In this document: in pieces, positions 9,433 through 18,831 of the stretch | How the letters are laid out: every line of letters begins with the position of its first letter | How positions within the stretch are numbered: position 1 is the first letter of the stretch | Notes under the pieces: model-generated | The model's input: the letters and a program-made list of their open reading frames with translations, nothing else | The model's database searches: none | Told to the model about the DNA's origin: nothing | Assembly: GCF_001653795.1 (NCBI RefSeq) | Contig: NZ_CP011514.1 | Span: 5,018,727 to 5,082,726, forward strand | Direction: 5' to 3' | DNA: 64,000 nt | From: Mitsuaria sp. 7 | GTDB lineage: Bacteria > Pseudomonadota > Gammaproteobacteria > Burkholderiales > Burkholderiaceae_C | Position numbers and translations under genes: made by a program

Positions 9433-10275
9433 GTGCGCCTGCAACTGATTTCCGACCTCCATCTCGAGCGACAGACCGACTTCCAGACGACGGCCACGCC
9501 CGGCGTCGACCTGCTGGTGCTGGCCGGCGACGTCGGCTCGTACCAGACCGGCTCGCGGCTGGTCACGGACGACTTCGGCCTGGGCCGCTTCTCGCCGAAG
9601 CGCGACGGCGCGCCCTGGCCGCGCGTGCTTTACGTGCCGGGCAACCACGAGTACGACGGCATCGACTTCGCCACCGCGCACGCGCGGCTGCGCCAGACCT
9701 GCGAGGACCTCGGCATCGAGTGGCTGGACCGCGAGGAGATCGTCATCGGCGACGTGCGCTTCCTCGGGACCACGCTGTGGGCGGACTTCGACGCGCTGGC
9801 CGCGCGCGAGGCGACGCCGACGAAGCAACTGGCAGCACGCGAAAAGGCCTTCCGTGCCGCGAACCACTACCTGCGGCGGTTCTCGACGCTGGTCGACGGA
9901 CAGCACATGCTGGCCGAGCGTCAGCGCGACCTCGCGCTGGAATGCCAGGCCTGGCTGCGCGAGGCACTCGAACGTCCCTTCGACGGGAAGACGGTGGCGG
10001 TGACCCATTACGCGCCCAGCCTGCGCAGCGCGGATCCGCGATACGGCCTGACGCCGGGCACGGCGGGCTTCTGCAATTCGCTCGACGACCTGTTGCCGTA
10101 TGCGGACCTGTGGCTGCACGGCCACCTGCATTGCGCCCACGACTATGTCGTCGAGTCGGCCTCCGGTCCGCGCGGCGAAGTGCCGCACCACTGCCGCGTC
10201 GTGGCGAATCCGCTGGGCTACGCCAACAAGGGCGAACAGGAGGACTACCGGCCGGAACTCGTCATCGAGGTCTGA
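9433..10275 (+). CDS. Calcineurin-like metallophosphoesterase
   Basis: A 280-residue metallophosphoesterase with the five canonical blocks: ISDLHLE at the N-terminus, LAGDVG, PGNHEYDG, VTHYAPS and HGHLH, which supply the dinuclear metal ligands. The substrate cannot be told from sequence, and candidates include nucleotides, nucleic acids or phosphoproteins. Translation is taken from the GTG at 9433, placed directly before the first conserved strand (RLQLISDLHLE). No signal peptide is present, so it is cytoplasmic. The next gene is convergent, 33 bp away. Confidence 0.88.
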   Translation: MRLQLISDLHLERQTDFQTTATPGVDLLVLAGDVGSYQTGSRLVTDDFGLGRFSPKRDGAPWPRVLYVPGNHEYDGIDFATAHARLRQTCEDLGIEWLDREEIVIGDVRFLGTTLWADFDALAAREATPTKQLAAREKAFRAANHYLRRFSTLVDGQHMLAERQRDLALECQAWLREALERPFDGKTVAVTHYAPSLRSADPRYGLTPGTAGFCNSLDDLLPYADLWLHGHLHCAHDYVVESASGPRGEVPHHCRVVANPLGYANKGEQEDYRPELVIEV

Positions 10276-10308
10276 ACCGGCGCTTCAGCGCGAGCCGACG
10301 GGCGCGTC

Positions 10309-11166
10309 TCAGCGCCTGGCCGGCGGACCGTCGTAGGTCCACAGGTACTCGCGCGGCATCGGACCCTTGTTGCGGCCGCCCTGCTTCGTCTGCTCCCAGG
10401 CATGCGCCAGGATGCCCACCGAGCGCGAGATGCAGAACAGCCCCCGCGCCAGTGGCGCCGGGAAGCCGAGCTCGGCGTAGATGACGGCCGTCGCGCCGTC
10501 GATGTTCATCGGGATGCGACGACCGTCCTTGCGCCGCTGAAGTTCCGCTTCCACGGCACGACCGATGGTCGCGAAGCGGCCGGACACGACGCCCAGTTGG
10601 GCCGCCTCGTCGACCAGCTCCAGCAGCCGCGGCGCGCGCGGGTCCACCGGATGGAAGCGATGTCCGAAGCCCGAGACGAACTTGCCGCGCAGCTCGATCG
10701 CCTCGTCCAGGCCCGCGGCGGTCGCCTCCTCCAGCGAAGCGCCAGCGTCCATGCGCATGGCGATCGACTGCAGCATCTCCACGCATTGCTCGCCCGCGCC
10801 GCCGTGCACGTCGCCGAGCACGTTGATCGCCGACGCCATCGCGTTGTTGAGCCCGACGCCGCAGGTCGCGGCCATGCGCGCGATGGCGATGCTCGGCGCC
10901 TGCGGGCCGTGGTCGACGGCGGCCATCAGCGCCACGTCCAGCAGCTTGGCCTGCTCCGAGCCGGGCAGCTCGCCGCGCGTCATCAGCCAGATCATCTGCG
11001 CGAAGCTCACCTGGCCGATCAGATCCTGGATCGCGTGGCCGCCGTAGCGGATGACGCCCGGCGACATCTCGATGATCGAGGTGCGCCACCAGTCCGGGAC
11101 GCGTTGATCGTGCACCGGCCCGGCGCCCGAGGGCGCGCGGTCGCTGTCCTTGTCGTCGGCGCTCAT
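10309..11166 (-). CDS. Citryl-CoA lyase / citrate-synthase-like enzyme
   Basis: A 285-residue member of the citrate-synthase superfamily, shorter than true citrate synthase (~430). Recognisable blocks are HGGAGEQCVE, GFGHRFHPVDPRAPRL and SRSVGILAHAWEQTKQ, carrying the histidines and arginine of the CoA/citryl site. This short form is annotated as citryl-CoA lyase (citryl-CoA to acetyl-CoA and oxaloacetate) and is often next to a class III CoA-transferase, as here. The ATG overlaps the stop of that gene (ATGA), implying translational coupling. With the upstream CoA-transferase and Bug receptor it suggests uptake, CoA activation and cleavage of a tri- or dicarboxylate. The actual substrate is inferred only. 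Confidence 0.82.
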   Translation of the reverse strand: MSADDKDSDRAPSGAGPVHDQRVPDWWRTSIIEMSPGVIRYGGHAIQDLIGQVSFAQMIWLMTRGELPGSEQAKLLDVALMAAVDHGPQAPSIAIARMAATCGVGLNNAMASAINVLGDVHGGAGEQCVEMLQSIAMRMDAGASLEEATAAGLDEAIELRGKFVSGFGHRFHPVDPRAPRLLELVDEAAQLGVVSGRFATIGRAVEAELQRRKDGRRIPMNIDGATAVIYAELGFPAPLARGLFCISRSVGILAHAWEQTKQGGRNKGPMPREYLWTYDGPPARR

Positions 11167-12365
11167 ACGGCCTTCTCCTCTTTCAACGCGGCGCGCTCGG
11201 CGGCGCCGTAACCCAGTTCTTCGAGGATCGCCTCGGTGTCCTGACCCAGCCGCGGCGGCGGCGTCGACACGGACGGCGCCTGGCCGTTCAACTTGAAGCC
11301 GGTGCGCAGCACGCGGACGTCGCGCCCGACGCCGGGCACGTTCTCGAAGTTGGCGACCATCCCGCGATCGGCGACCTGCGGATGGGCGAGCGCCTCCTTC
11401 ACCGAGTACACCGGCCCCGCCGGCACCCCGGCGTCGTTGAAACGCTGCCACCAGTCCGCGGCGGAGCGATCGCTCATCGCGGCTTCCAGCAGGTGCTTGA
11501 GCTCGGCGCGGTGCTTCAACCGCGCGTGGCGGTCGATGAAGCGCGGATCCGTCCTCCATTCCGGATGCCCGACGGTGTCGCACACGGCCTCGAACTGCTC
11601 CTGCTTGTTCGCCGCGATGTTGAGCAGGCCCTGCCCCGTGCGGAAGGTGCCCGAAGGACTGGCCGTCACGTTGTCGTTGCCCATCGGCTGCGGCTCGCGG
11701 CCCGCGACGAGCAGGTTGGACACCGCCCATCCCATCGTCGCCATCGCCGCCTCGAGCATCGACACATCGATGAACGTGACCTCCGCGCGCTCCTTGTCGG
11801 CCAGCGCCGCGGCGATCGCCATGGCCGCCGTCAGGCCACCGATCGTGTCCGCCACCGGATGACCGACACGGAAAGGCGCGGTGTCCGGACCGCCGGTGAT
11901 GCTCATCATCCCGGACATGCCCTGGATGATCTGGTCGTAGGCGGGCAGGTCGCGCAGCGGGCCGTCCTGGCCGAAGCCCGAGATCGCGCAATAGATCAGC
12001 CGCGGATTCACCTGCCGCAGTTCGTCGAAACCGACGCCCAGCCGCTGCATCACGCCGGGCCGGAAGTTCTCGACGACGACGTCCGCCGTCGCCACCAGCT
12101 TGCGGAAGACCGCCTTGCCGGCGGGTCGTTTGAGATCGATGGTGATCGAGCGCTTGCCCGGGTTCTGCGCCAGGAAGGACACGCCCATGTGCGCCTGGTT
12201 CAGCGCCGTGTCGGCGCCGAGCTGGCGGGCGAGATCGCCGGTCTCGCGCGCCTCGACCTTGATGACGTCGGCGCCCAGGTGCGCCAGCTGGTGGCACGCG
12301 AACGGGCCGGCCAGCACGTTGGTCAGGTCGAGGACCCGGACGCCGCGGAGCGGGGATTGGCTCAT
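11163..12365 (-). CDS. CaiB/BaiF family (class III) CoA-transferase
   Basis: A 400-residue class III CoA-transferase, moving CoA between acyl-CoA and a free carboxylic acid in the cytoplasm. It starts with GVRVLDLTNVLAGPFACHQLA and has the catalytic-Asp region LPAYDQIIQGMSGMMSITG near residue 140-160. The start at 12365 is preferred to a longer in-frame extension because the conserved N-terminus begins there and a GGAG precedes it. It lies 19 bp after the Bug receptor gene, and its stop overlaps the lyase start, so these three genes form one operon. Confidence 0.9.
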   Translation of the reverse strand: MSQSPLRGVRVLDLTNVLAGPFACHQLAHLGADVIKVEARETGDLARQLGADTALNQAHMGVSFLAQNPGKRSITIDLKRPAGKAVFRKLVATADVVVENFRPGVMQRLGVGFDELRQVNPRLIYCAISGFGQDGPLRDLPAYDQIIQGMSGMMSITGGPDTAPFRVGHPVADTIGGLTAAMAIAAALADKERAEVTFIDVSMLEAAMATMGWAVSNLLVAGREPQPMGNDNVTASPSGTFRTGQGLLNIAANKQEQFEAVCDTVGHPEWRTDPRFIDRHARLKHRAELKHLLEAAMSDRSAADWWQRFNDAGVPAGPVYSVKEALAHPQVADRGMVANFENVPGVGRDVRVLRTGFKLNGQAPSVSTPPPRLGQDTEAILEELGYGAAERAALKEEKAV

Positions 12366-12384
12366 GCGAGTCTCCGTCGCGCGC

Positions 12385-13377
12385 TCAGTCGACCTTGACG
12401 TTGCCGCTGCGCACCACGTCGCCCCAGCGCTTCTGCTCACGCGCCAGGAACTGTGCGGCCTGCTGCGGCGTTCCAGCCATCGGCACGCTGCCCTCGGACT
12501 GCAGCTGCCCGATCGTGGCCGCCTTCGACAGCGCCTTCTGCACCTGCGCGTTCATCCGGGTCACGACCGCCGCGGGCGTGCCGGCGGGCGCGACGATCAT
12601 CTTCCAGTCCGAGGTGTCGAAGCCCTTGAAGCCGCTCTCCGCCACGGTGGGGACGTCGGGCAGCACCGGCAACCGCGCGGCGGAACTGATGGCCAGCGCG
12701 CGCAGCCTGCCCGCCTTGATGAAGGGCACCACCGTCTGCGGTGTCGCGAAGTAGTAGTCGACCTGTCCGCCGAGCAGGTCGGTCGCCGCGGGTCCGGCGC
12801 CCTTGTAGGGGATGTGGGTCACCTGGATGGCGGCCTGCTTCGAGAACAGCTCCCCCGTCAGGTGGCCCACCGTGCCGTTGCCGGCGGAGGCCATCGTCAA
12901 GGTGCCAGGTTTTGCCTTGGCGGCGGCGACCAGGTCGGCGACCGTCTTGAAGCTCGACGACGACGAGACCACCAGCACGACCGGTTGGCCCGCGACCAGC
13001 GCGACCGGGGTGAATGCCTTGGCCGCGTCGTAGGGCATCCTGGGATAGAGCGTCGGGTTGATCGCCAGGTTGGCGGTCTGGCCCATGCCGAGCGTGTAGC
13101 CGTCGGCCTTGCTCTTGGCGACGGCGTCCAAGCCGATGTTGCCGCCCGCGCCGGCCTTGTTGTCCGGCACGAAGGTCCAGCCGGTGTCCTCGCGCACCTT
13201 CTCCAGGATCAGACGCGACACGATGTCCGTGCCGCCGCCCGGCGGGAACGGGACGATCAGCTTGATGGGCTGGGTCGGGAACGCCGCGTCGGCGGCCTGG
13301 GCGGCGATGGCGGTCATGCCCGCGCTCGCCGCGGCGATCAGGGTGAAGGCGGCGCCTCGGATCAGGAACTGCGTCAT
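12385..13377 (-). CDS. Bug-family (TTT) periplasmic carboxylate-binding receptor
   Basis: A 330-residue extracytoplasmic receptor of the Bug family (tripartite tricarboxylate transporter substrate binding). The signal peptide ends near AIAAQAADA, and mature protein begins with PIKLIVPFPPGGGTDIVSR, the diagnostic Bug motif. GGQVDYYFATPQTVVPFIKAG is the conserved mid-domain. No TctA/TctB membrane genes are adjacent, as is common for Bug receptors. As first gene of the operon with the CoA-transferase and citryl-CoA lyase it likely binds the organic acid those enzymes process. A palindromic site lies just upstream, next to the divergent IclR gene. Confidence 0.92.
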   Translation of the reverse strand: MTQFLIRGAAFTLIAAASAGMTAIAAQAADAAFPTQPIKLIVPFPPGGGTDIVSRLILEKVREDTGWTFVPDNKAGAGGNIGLDAVAKSKADGYTLGMGQTANLAINPTLYPRMPYDAAKAFTPVALVAGQPVVLVVSSSSSFKTVADLVAAAKAKPGTLTMASAGNGTVGHLTGELFSKQAAIQVTHIPYKGAGPAATDLLGGQVDYYFATPQTVVPFIKAGRLRALAISSAARLPVLPDVPTVAESGFKGFDTSDWKMIVAPAGTPAAVVTRMNAQVQKALSKAATIGQLQSEGSVPMAGTPQQAAQFLAREQKRWGDVVRSGNVKVD

Positions 13378-13394
13378 GTCGCGTCTCCGTGTTT

Positions 13395-13431
13395 GTTCTA
13401 TCTAGCAGAACGATGGTTTGTTTGATAGAAC
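13395..13431. promoter_or_regulatory. Probable IclR operator between bug operon and iclR-type gene
   Basis: Two nested dyads lie 18-54 bp upstream of the Bug gene. GTTCT at 13395-13399 pairs with AGAAC at 13407-13411, and GTTCTATC at 13395-13402 pairs perfectly with GATAGAAC at 13424-13431. This AT-rich island in GC-rich DNA sits in the divergent promoter. Binding by the adjacent IclR protein is inference. Confidence 0.6.
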
Positions 13432-13471
13432 TGTAGGACGTCTCCGCAATGCCCGAGGCGAGGGATTACCC

Positions 13472-14272
13472 GTGGCCGAAACAGACAGCGCACCTTCCGA
13501 CAACTGCGAGGCGACAGCCGAATCCGCCGAATCCAGCGGCGTCGCCGTGCTCGACCGTGCGTTCGCGCTGCTGGGCGCGTTCGGCCAAGACGACGACGCC
13601 CTGTCGCTGGCCGAGCTGTCGCGGCGCACCGGCCTCTACAAAAGCACCGTGCTGCGGCTGCTGGCCGCGCTGGAGCACGGCGGCTTCGTACGCCGGCTGG
13701 CGGATGGGCAGTACGCGATCGGCCCCGCGCCGTTGCGCCTCGCGACGATCTACCAGCGCTCGTTCCATGTCGGGCCGATCATGGAATCGCTGCTCAAGCA
13801 GCTCAGCACGGACACCGGCGAGACCGCGTCCTTCTACGTCAGGCACGGTCAGGCGCGGATCGCGCTCTATCGCTGGGAACCGGCGCGCTCCGTGCGCGCG
13901 GCGGTGGCGGTGGGACAGCAGTACGCACTGCATCAGGGCGCGTCGGGCAAGGTGCTGTGCGCGTTCTCGAGCGACCAGAGCGAAGGCGTCGCCGCCATCC
14001 GTGAGCGCGGATGGGCCGCCTCCTACGGCGAGCGCGAACCGGACACCGCATCGGTCGCCGCGCCGGTGTTCGCGATCGACGGGCGCCTGCAGGGCGCGAT
14101 CGCGGTTTCCGGACCGCGCGTGCGGCTGTCGCCGCCGGAGACGATGCTGGGCGCCTGCCGCGCCGTGCTCGGCGCCGCGCGCGAGGCCAGCCGCCTGCTC
14201 GGCGGCGATGTCGCGCTGCTGGACGCAGCGGTCCGGGCCGTGACGGTCACGGACTTCGCGCCCGGCGGCTGA
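13472..14272 (+). CDS. IclR-family transcriptional regulator
   Basis: An IclR-type regulator of about 266 residues. The winged helix-turn-helix spans roughly residues 20-85 (VAVLDRAFALLGAF, LSLAELSRRTGLYKSTVLRL). The C-terminal effector domain contains the usual YVRHGQARIALYRWE and HQGASGKVLCAF regions. I take the GTG at 13472, with a GAGGCGAGGG run upstream. The ATG at 13418 is in frame but would put the start inside the palindromic operator. Its divergent placement against the bug/CoA-transferase/lyase operon makes it the likely controller of that pathway, probably with the pathway acid as effector. Confidence 0.87.
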   Translation: MAETDSAPSDNCEATAESAESSGVAVLDRAFALLGAFGQDDDALSLAELSRRTGLYKSTVLRLLAALEHGGFVRRLADGQYAIGPAPLRLATIYQRSFHVGPIMESLLKQLSTDTGETASFYVRHGQARIALYRWEPARSVRAAVAVGQQYALHQGASGKVLCAFSSDQSEGVAAIRERGWAASYGEREPDTASVAAPVFAIDGRLQGAIAVSGPRVRLSPPETMLGACRAVLGAAREASRLLGGDVALLDAAVRAVTVTDFAPGG

Positions 14273-14277
14273 CCATG

Positions 14278-14303
14278 AAAAACGCCGGCGCTAAGGCCGG
14301 CGT
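14278..14303 (-). terminator. Intrinsic terminator of the lysR-yecA operon
   Basis: Perfect 8-bp stem ACGCCGGC / GCCGGCGT (14282-14289 and 14296-14303, loop GCTAAG). On the minus strand it runs into TTTTT (14282-14278). It lies between convergent genes and serves the minus-strand operon. Confidence 0.75.
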
Positions 14304-14369
14304 CGTGGGTCTTCATCGTCTTCGCCGCGCCTAGTGAGTGGCGCGACGATCAACATCGACCAGCGGCGA

Positions 14370-15182
14370 TCAGGCCGCGCCGTGGCAGTTCTTGAACTTC
14401 TTGCCCGAACCGCAGTGGCACGGATCGTTGCGGCCCAGCTTGGGCGCATCGCGACGCACCTGCTCGACGTGATAGCGCTGCTGCTCCGTCGCCTCCTGCA
14501 AGTCGACGACGGTCAGGATCAGGTCCTCGATGGCCTCGTCGATGTTCTTGAGCGGATGCTCCTCCTCCAGCAGCTTGACGATCTCCACCTCTTCCGGCGT
14601 CTCGGCCGGCAGGTGGCGATACAGGCGCGCCAACAGCGCGTTGATGTTGTCGTCGGCCTGCTCGTGCAGATCGGGGAAGGTCACCGCGGCATATTCGAAA
14701 CCGCCGACCCACGGCAGCAACGAGCGGGTGATCGGATCTTCGGGGAGTTGCGGCGCGTCCGGATCGACAGGCTCATCGGCGACCGCTTCTGCTGCGGGTT
14801 CGGCGGAAGCCTCAGTCGCGGCTTCAGTCTTCGCCTCGCCGTCTTCGCCGCCTTCTTCTTCGGCGTCGAGGTCCAGCACCACCGGGTAGAACCAGCCCTG
14901 CTCCAGCATGCTCTGGTTCAGCGAGGCGAAGCGGCGCTCCACCAGTCCGCGGATGCGGGCCAGCCAGGCGGGGTCGATGTCGTCGGGGAGCGCGCGGCCT
15001 TCGTAGTCGAAGATGGGCGGCAGCCATTCCTCGATCGGGATCAGGCGTGGCTGCACCAGCACGCCGGCGAGGTAGCCGTCCAGCATCGAGGCGTCCAGCG
15101 CTTCGAGCGGCTCGGGGGTGAGGGCGAGGAGTTCGTCGAGTTCGTCGAACTCGGCGTCGGAAAGGTCGTGGGCAATGCTCAT
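14370..15182 (-). CDS. YecA/UPF0149 family protein with SEC-C zinc motif
   Basis: A 270-residue UPF0149 protein. The family block [18 protein letters not shown] is at residues ~29-46, followed by [14 protein letters not shown]. An acidic Ala/Glu stretch of about 45 residues (around ~115-160) separates the halves. The C-terminus [19 protein letters not shown] is a SEC-C zinc-binding motif (Cys-x-Cys...Cys-His), also found on SecA. It is a paralogue of the protein at 106-930, which lacks the zinc motif. Its ATG overlaps the stop of the upstream LysR gene (ATGA), so the two are translationally coupled. Function unknown. SEC-C proteins may bind ribosomes, SecB or nucleic acid. Confidence 0.88.
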   Translation of the reverse strand: MSIAHDLSDAEFDELDELLALTPEPLEALDASMLDGYLAGVLVQPRLIPIEEWLPPIFDYEGRALPDDIDPAWLARIRGLVERRFASLNQSMLEQGWFYPVVLDLDAEEEGGEDGEAKTEAATEASAEPAAEAVADEPVDPDAPQLPEDPITRSLLPWVGGFEYAAVTFPDLHEQADDNINALLARLYRHLPAETPEEVEIVKLLEEEHPLKNIDEAIEDLILTVVDLQEATEQQRYHVEQVRRDAPKLGRNDPCHCGSGKKFKNCHGAA

Positions 15183-16177
15183 GGGGCGCGATTGTCGCCG
15201 CTCACGTCGGCGGGCGTGGCGATGGGCATGTTGGCAACCGCGCCGGCCGACGGCGGACGCACCGCGTCGATCAGCCGTTCGCGCAGCCAGCGCTGGGCGC
15301 TGCGGTCCTCGTTGCGCAGGTGCCAGAGCACGTCCACGTGCACCGGCGACAGGGGCATCGGCAGCGGGCGGTAGATCAGCGCGTCCTGGTAGCCGGTGGC
15401 GGTGATGAAGGACTGCGGCAGCACGGTCAGCAGGTCGGAATGCGCCACCACGCGACCGGCGGTGAAGAACTGGTTGACGGTCAGCGCGATGCGGCGGCTG
15501 CGCTTGAGCGCGGCCAGCGCCTCATCGACGAAGCCATAGGGCCGGCCCGAGAAGCTCACCAGCAGGTGATGCGCCTGACAGAAGACGTCGAGCGTCAGCT
15601 CCTGGTCGGCCAGCGGATGGCCGCGGCGCATCACGCAGACGTAGTACGAGTCGTAGAGCCGCTGCTGCCGGATCGCCGCCATGTCGCCCTGCCCCTTCAG
15701 CGCGGCGACGGCGTTCGGGAAGTAGCCGAGCGCGAAGTCCGCCTCCCCCTGCTCCAGCAGCTGGCGCGGATCGCGCGTGGTGAGCGGCAGCACATGGACA
15801 TTGGCCAGGGCGCGCATCTGCTCCAGCTGCTGCATCAGCGGCGGCAGGATCAGCGCGGCCGTCGCGTCGGCCATCGCCAGGCGGAAGGTGTATTCCTCGG
15901 ACGTCGGCTGATAGTCGCCCGGATCCAGCGCCACCCGCAGTCGCGTCAGCGCCGACCGGACTTCCGGCCAGAGCCCTTCCGCCCGGGACGTCGGTTTCAT
16001 GCCGAAGGCCTGGCGCACGAACAGGTCCTCGCCGAGCGCCTCGCGCAGCCGCTTCAGCGCATGGCTCACGGCCGGTTGCGTCATCGACAGGCGCTCCGCG
16101 GCGCGGGTCATGGAGCGCTCGGCCATGACGGCGTCGAACACCTTCAGCAGGTTCAGATCGAGGTTCCGGAAGCTCAT
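15179..16177 (-). CDS. LysR-family transcriptional regulator
   Basis: A 332-residue LysR regulator. The HTH begins at [20 protein letters not shown] and continues [20 protein letters not shown], typical of the NodD/LeuO-like branch ([20 protein letters not shown]). The effector-binding domain follows. The start is set at 16177, directly before the conserved helix, because the in-frame upstream extension reads through non-conserved sequence. It is coupled by ATGA to the YecA gene downstream and divergent from a small Arg/Ala-rich gene. A palindrome at 16390-16403 may be its binding site. Confidence 0.9.
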   Translation of the reverse strand: MSFRNLDLNLLKVFDAVMAERSMTRAAERLSMTQPAVSHALKRLREALGEDLFVRQAFGMKPTSRAEGLWPEVRSALTRLRVALDPGDYQPTSEEYTFRLAMADATAALILPPLMQQLEQMRALANVHVLPLTTRDPRQLLEQGEADFALGYFPNAVAALKGQGDMAAIRQQRLYDSYYVCVMRRGHPLADQELTLDVFCQAHHLLVSFSGRPYGFVDEALAALKRSRRIALTVNQFFTAGRVVAHSDLLTVLPQSFITATGYQDALIYRPLPMPLSPVHVDVLWHLRNEDRSAQRWLRERLIDAVRPPSAGAVANMPIATPADVSGDNRAP

Positions 16178-16389
16178 GGAAGGCACTTTTTCACGGGAAA
16201 TGCACGGGAATCGCCACCACGCAACGGTCCGATGGGGGCCCCCGAGGAGGTCATCGGGGGCCATGGCTTGCGCATTCCTTGGCACTCCGGGGTGGGCAGC
16301 GTGACGAGCGTCACGGCTTGGACGCGATGCGCCCAATGATATGCACAGCATTCATACATTCAATGCCCATCTTTCATTGGCGGCATGCC

Positions 16390-16403
16390 TAGGGCAAACC
16401 CTA
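16390..16403. promoter_or_regulatory. Palindrome in the lysR / small-gene divergent region
   Basis: TAGGG-CAAA-CCCTA, a perfect 5-bp dyad with T-N11-A shape like LysR boxes, lies 60 bp before the ATG of the small gene at 16463. CTATAG directly follows and may be part of a promoter. The surrounding 16320-16400 is noticeably AT-rich for this genome. Confidence 0.4.
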
Positions 16404-16462
16404 TAGTTCGGTCCATCGGTTCTACAGAGCCGACCCAAACAAGCCAATCAAAGGAAATCGCC

Positions 16463-16705
16463 ATGAGCGTCGCTACCCAAACCTTCGGTCTTCCCCTGAG
16501 CCGCACGGTGCGTCGCGGCGGCACGTTCGCCACGATCGGCGCCCGCGTCTGGGCCCGCACGATCACGAACGTCAAGGCCCGCATCGAGTCCGCCAAGATG
16601 GCCCGCGCCGAGCGCGAGATCCTGGCCCTCGCCGCCCAGTACGAAGAGAGCATGCCCTCCTTCGCCGCTGAGCTGCGCGCCGCGAACGCCCGCCGCAACG
16701 GCTGA
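16463..16705 (+). CDS. Small basic helical hypothetical protein
   Basis: An 80-residue protein rich in Arg and Ala, predicted mostly helical, with no membrane segment (MSVATQTFGLPLSRTVRRGG at the start; a helix-forming RIESAKMARAEREILALAAQ later). An AAGGA lies seven bases before the ATG, which fixes this start over the ATG 78 bases upstream. No family is recognised. It is divergent from the LysR gene, which may control it. A bidirectional terminator follows at 16832-16862. Confidence 0.6.
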   Translation: MSVATQTFGLPLSRTVRRGGTFATIGARVWARTITNVKARIESAKMARAEREILALAAQYEESMPSFAAELRAANARRNG

Positions 16706-16831
16706 ATGAACGGTTGAACGGCTGAGCAGCCGAACCCGCCGGGCGCCGTATGGGCCCGGCCGCGAAGTCTGCAGACATCGTGATGTGAGCGCAGGCTCTC
16801 ATTGAACGTCGCACCAGACCGAGCAAAAGAA

Positions 16832-16862
16832 AAGCCCGCTTCGAATCACTTCGAGCGGGCTT
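16832..16862. terminator. Bidirectional intrinsic terminator
   Basis: Stem AAGCCCGCT...AGCGGGCTT with inner TCGA/TTCG pairing. Reading leftward it is followed by TTTTCTTTTG and reading rightward by TTGCCTTTTC. It lies between the small plus-strand gene and pckG and can stop both. Confidence 0.8.
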
Positions 16863-16929
16863 TGCCTTTTCAGGCTCCCCCGGACCCGCCTCTTTCGAGG
16901 CGGTCGCCGGGTGGAATCGGGAGGAACGA

Positions 16930-18798
16930 TCAGGCCTGGGCCAGGCGCTGCTCGATCTTGGCCTTGGTGGCGGGCAGTTCCGCCGGCAGGCCTTGGGCCA
17001 GCTGGACGAACAGCTCGTCGTGGAGCTTCAGCTCCGTCGCCCAGTCCTCGTTCGAGATGTGGGTGACGGCCTTGTACTGTTCCGGCGTGAAGGCCAGGCC
17101 TTGCCAGTTCAGGTCCTCGTAGCGCGGGCTGGTGCCGAAGGCGTGCTCCACGCCCTGACCCTGGCCGTCGACGCGCTCGAGCATCCACTTCAGCACGCGC
17201 ATGTTCTCGCCATAGCCGGGCCAGACGAACTTGCCGTCGGCGCCCTTGCGGAACCAGTTGACGCAGAAGATCGCCGGCAGCTTGGCGCCGGACTGGGCGA
17301 GCTTGGCGCCCAGCGTCAGCCAGTGCTGGAAGTAGTCCGCCATGTTGTAGCCCATGAAGGGCAGCATCGCGAACGGGTCGCGGCGCACGACGCCCTGCTG
17401 GCCGGCGGCCGCGGCGGTGGTCTCGGAGCCCATGGTCGCGGCCATGTAGACGCCTTCGGTCCAGTCGCGGGCCTCGGTCACCAGCGGCACGGTCGTCGAG
17501 CGGCGGCCGCCGAAGATGAACGCGTCGATGGCCACACCGGCGGGGTTGTCCCACTCGGCATCCAGCGCCGGGTTGTTGGTCGCGGCCACGGTGAAGCGGG
17601 CGTTCGGATGAGCGGCCTTGGCGCCGGTCTCCTTGGCGATCGCCGGGGTCCAGTCCTTGCCTTGCCAGTCGACCAGATGGGCCGGGGCCGTGTCGGTCAT
17701 GCCTTCCCACCAGACGTCGCCGTCATCGGTCAGCGCGACGTTGGTGAAGATGACGTCCTTGTCCAGGCTGGCCATGCAGTTCGGGTTGGTCTTCTCGTTC
17801 GTGCCCGGGGCGACGCCGAAGTAGCCGGCTTCCGGGTTGATCGCGTAGAGGCGGCCGTCCTTGCCGGGCTTGATCCAGGCGATGTCGTCGCCGATGGTGG
17901 TGACCTTCCAGCCTTCGAAGCCGGCGGGCGGGATCAGCATCGCGAAGTTGGTCTTGCCGCAGGCGCTGGGGAAGGCGGCGGCCACGTGGTGCTTCTTGCC
18001 TCCGGGCGAGGTCACGCCCAGCACGAGCATGTGTTCTGCCAGCCAGCCCTGGTCGCGGCCCATGGTGGAGGCGATGCGCAGCGCGAAGCACTTCTTGCCC
18101 AGCAGCGCATTGCCGCCGTAGCCGGAGCCGTACGACCAGATCTCGCGGGTCTCGGGGTAATGGACGATGTACTTGGTCTTGTTGCAAGGCCACTTGACGT
18201 CGGCCTGGCCGGCTTCGAGCGGAGCGCCGACGGTGTGCACGCAGGGGACGAACTCGCCGTTGTCACCCAGCGTGTCCAGGACCGCGCGACCCATGCGGGT
18301 CATGATGCGCATGTTCACGGCGACGTAGGGGCTGTCGGACAGCTCGACGCCGATGTGGGCGATCGGCGAGCCGATCGGGCCCATCGAGAACGGCACGACG
18401 TACAGCGTGCGGCCGCGCATGGCGCCGCGGAACAGGGCCTGGTCGCCTTGCTGCAGCAGGGCGCGCATCTCGGCCGGTTCCATCCAGTTGTTGGTCGGAC
18501 CGGCGTCGAGCTTGTTCTTCGTGCAGATGAAGGTCCGGTCCTCGACGCGTGCGACGTCGGTCGGATCGCTCCACGCGAGGTAGCTGCCCGGGCGCTTGGC
18601 CGGGTTCAGCTTCTGGAAGGTGCCGGCGTCCACGAGCTGCTGGCACAGGCGGTCGTACTCGGCCTGGCTGCCGTCGCACCAGTAGACCTCCTTGGCCTCG
18701 GTGAGGGCGGCGATCTCGGCGACCCAGGCGACGAGGCGCTGGTGTTTGACGTAGGCCGGTACGTTCAGGCGCAAGCCTTCCATGACGGGTTGGTTCAT
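16930..18798 (-). CDS. pckG: Phosphoenolpyruvate carboxykinase (GTP)
   Basis: Converts oxaloacetate and GTP to phosphoenolpyruvate, GDP and CO2, the first committed step of gluconeogenesis, in the cytoplasm. The 622-residue length and the motifs are those of GTP-type PEPCK: the P-loop [13 protein letters not shown] near residue 280, the metal-binding [20 protein letters not shown], the catalytic-lid region [12 protein letters not shown] and the C-terminal nucleotide-binding [20 protein letters not shown] use ATG 18798 rather than the TTG four codons upstream. The upstream region holds a large inverted repeat (18832-18902). Confidence 0.97.
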   Translation of the reverse strand: MNQPVMEGLRLNVPAYVKHQRLVAWVAEIAALTEAKEVYWCDGSQAEYDRLCQQLVDAGTFQKLNPAKRPGSYLAWSDPTDVARVEDRTFICTKNKLDAGPTNNWMEPAEMRALLQQGDQALFRGAMRGRTLYVVPFSMGPIGSPIAHIGVELSDSPYVAVNMRIMTRMGRAVLDTLGDNGEFVPCVHTVGAPLEAGQADVKWPCNKTKYIVHYPETREIWSYGSGYGGNALLGKKCFALRIASTMGRDQGWLAEHMLVLGVTSPGGKKHHVAAAFPSACGKTNFAMLIPPAGFEGWKVTTIGDDIAWIKPGKDGRLYAINPEAGYFGVAPGTNEKTNPNCMASLDKDVIFTNVALTDDGDVWWEGMTDTAPAHLVDWQGKDWTPAIAKETGAKAAHPNARFTVAATNNPALDAEWDNPAGVAIDAFIFGGRRSTTVPLVTEARDWTEGVYMAATMGSETTAAAAGQQGVVRRDPFAMLPFMGYNMADYFQHWLTLGAKLAQSGAKLPAIFCVNWFRKGADGKFVWPGYGENMRVLKWMLERVDGQGQGVEHAFGTSPRYEDLNWQGLAFTPEQYKAVTHISNEDWATELKLHDELFVQLAQGLPAELPATKAKIEQRLAQA

Positions 18799-18831
18799 GA
18801 CGGTTTCCAATTTGAGGATATGAAAAGCGGA

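Noticed and set aside
11167..12297. An in-frame upstream extension of the citryl-CoA lyase into the CoA-transferase gene, suggesting a fusion
   Set aside because: The extension is an out-of-frame reading of the CoA-transferase. The lyase has its own ATG overlapping the CoA-transferase stop.
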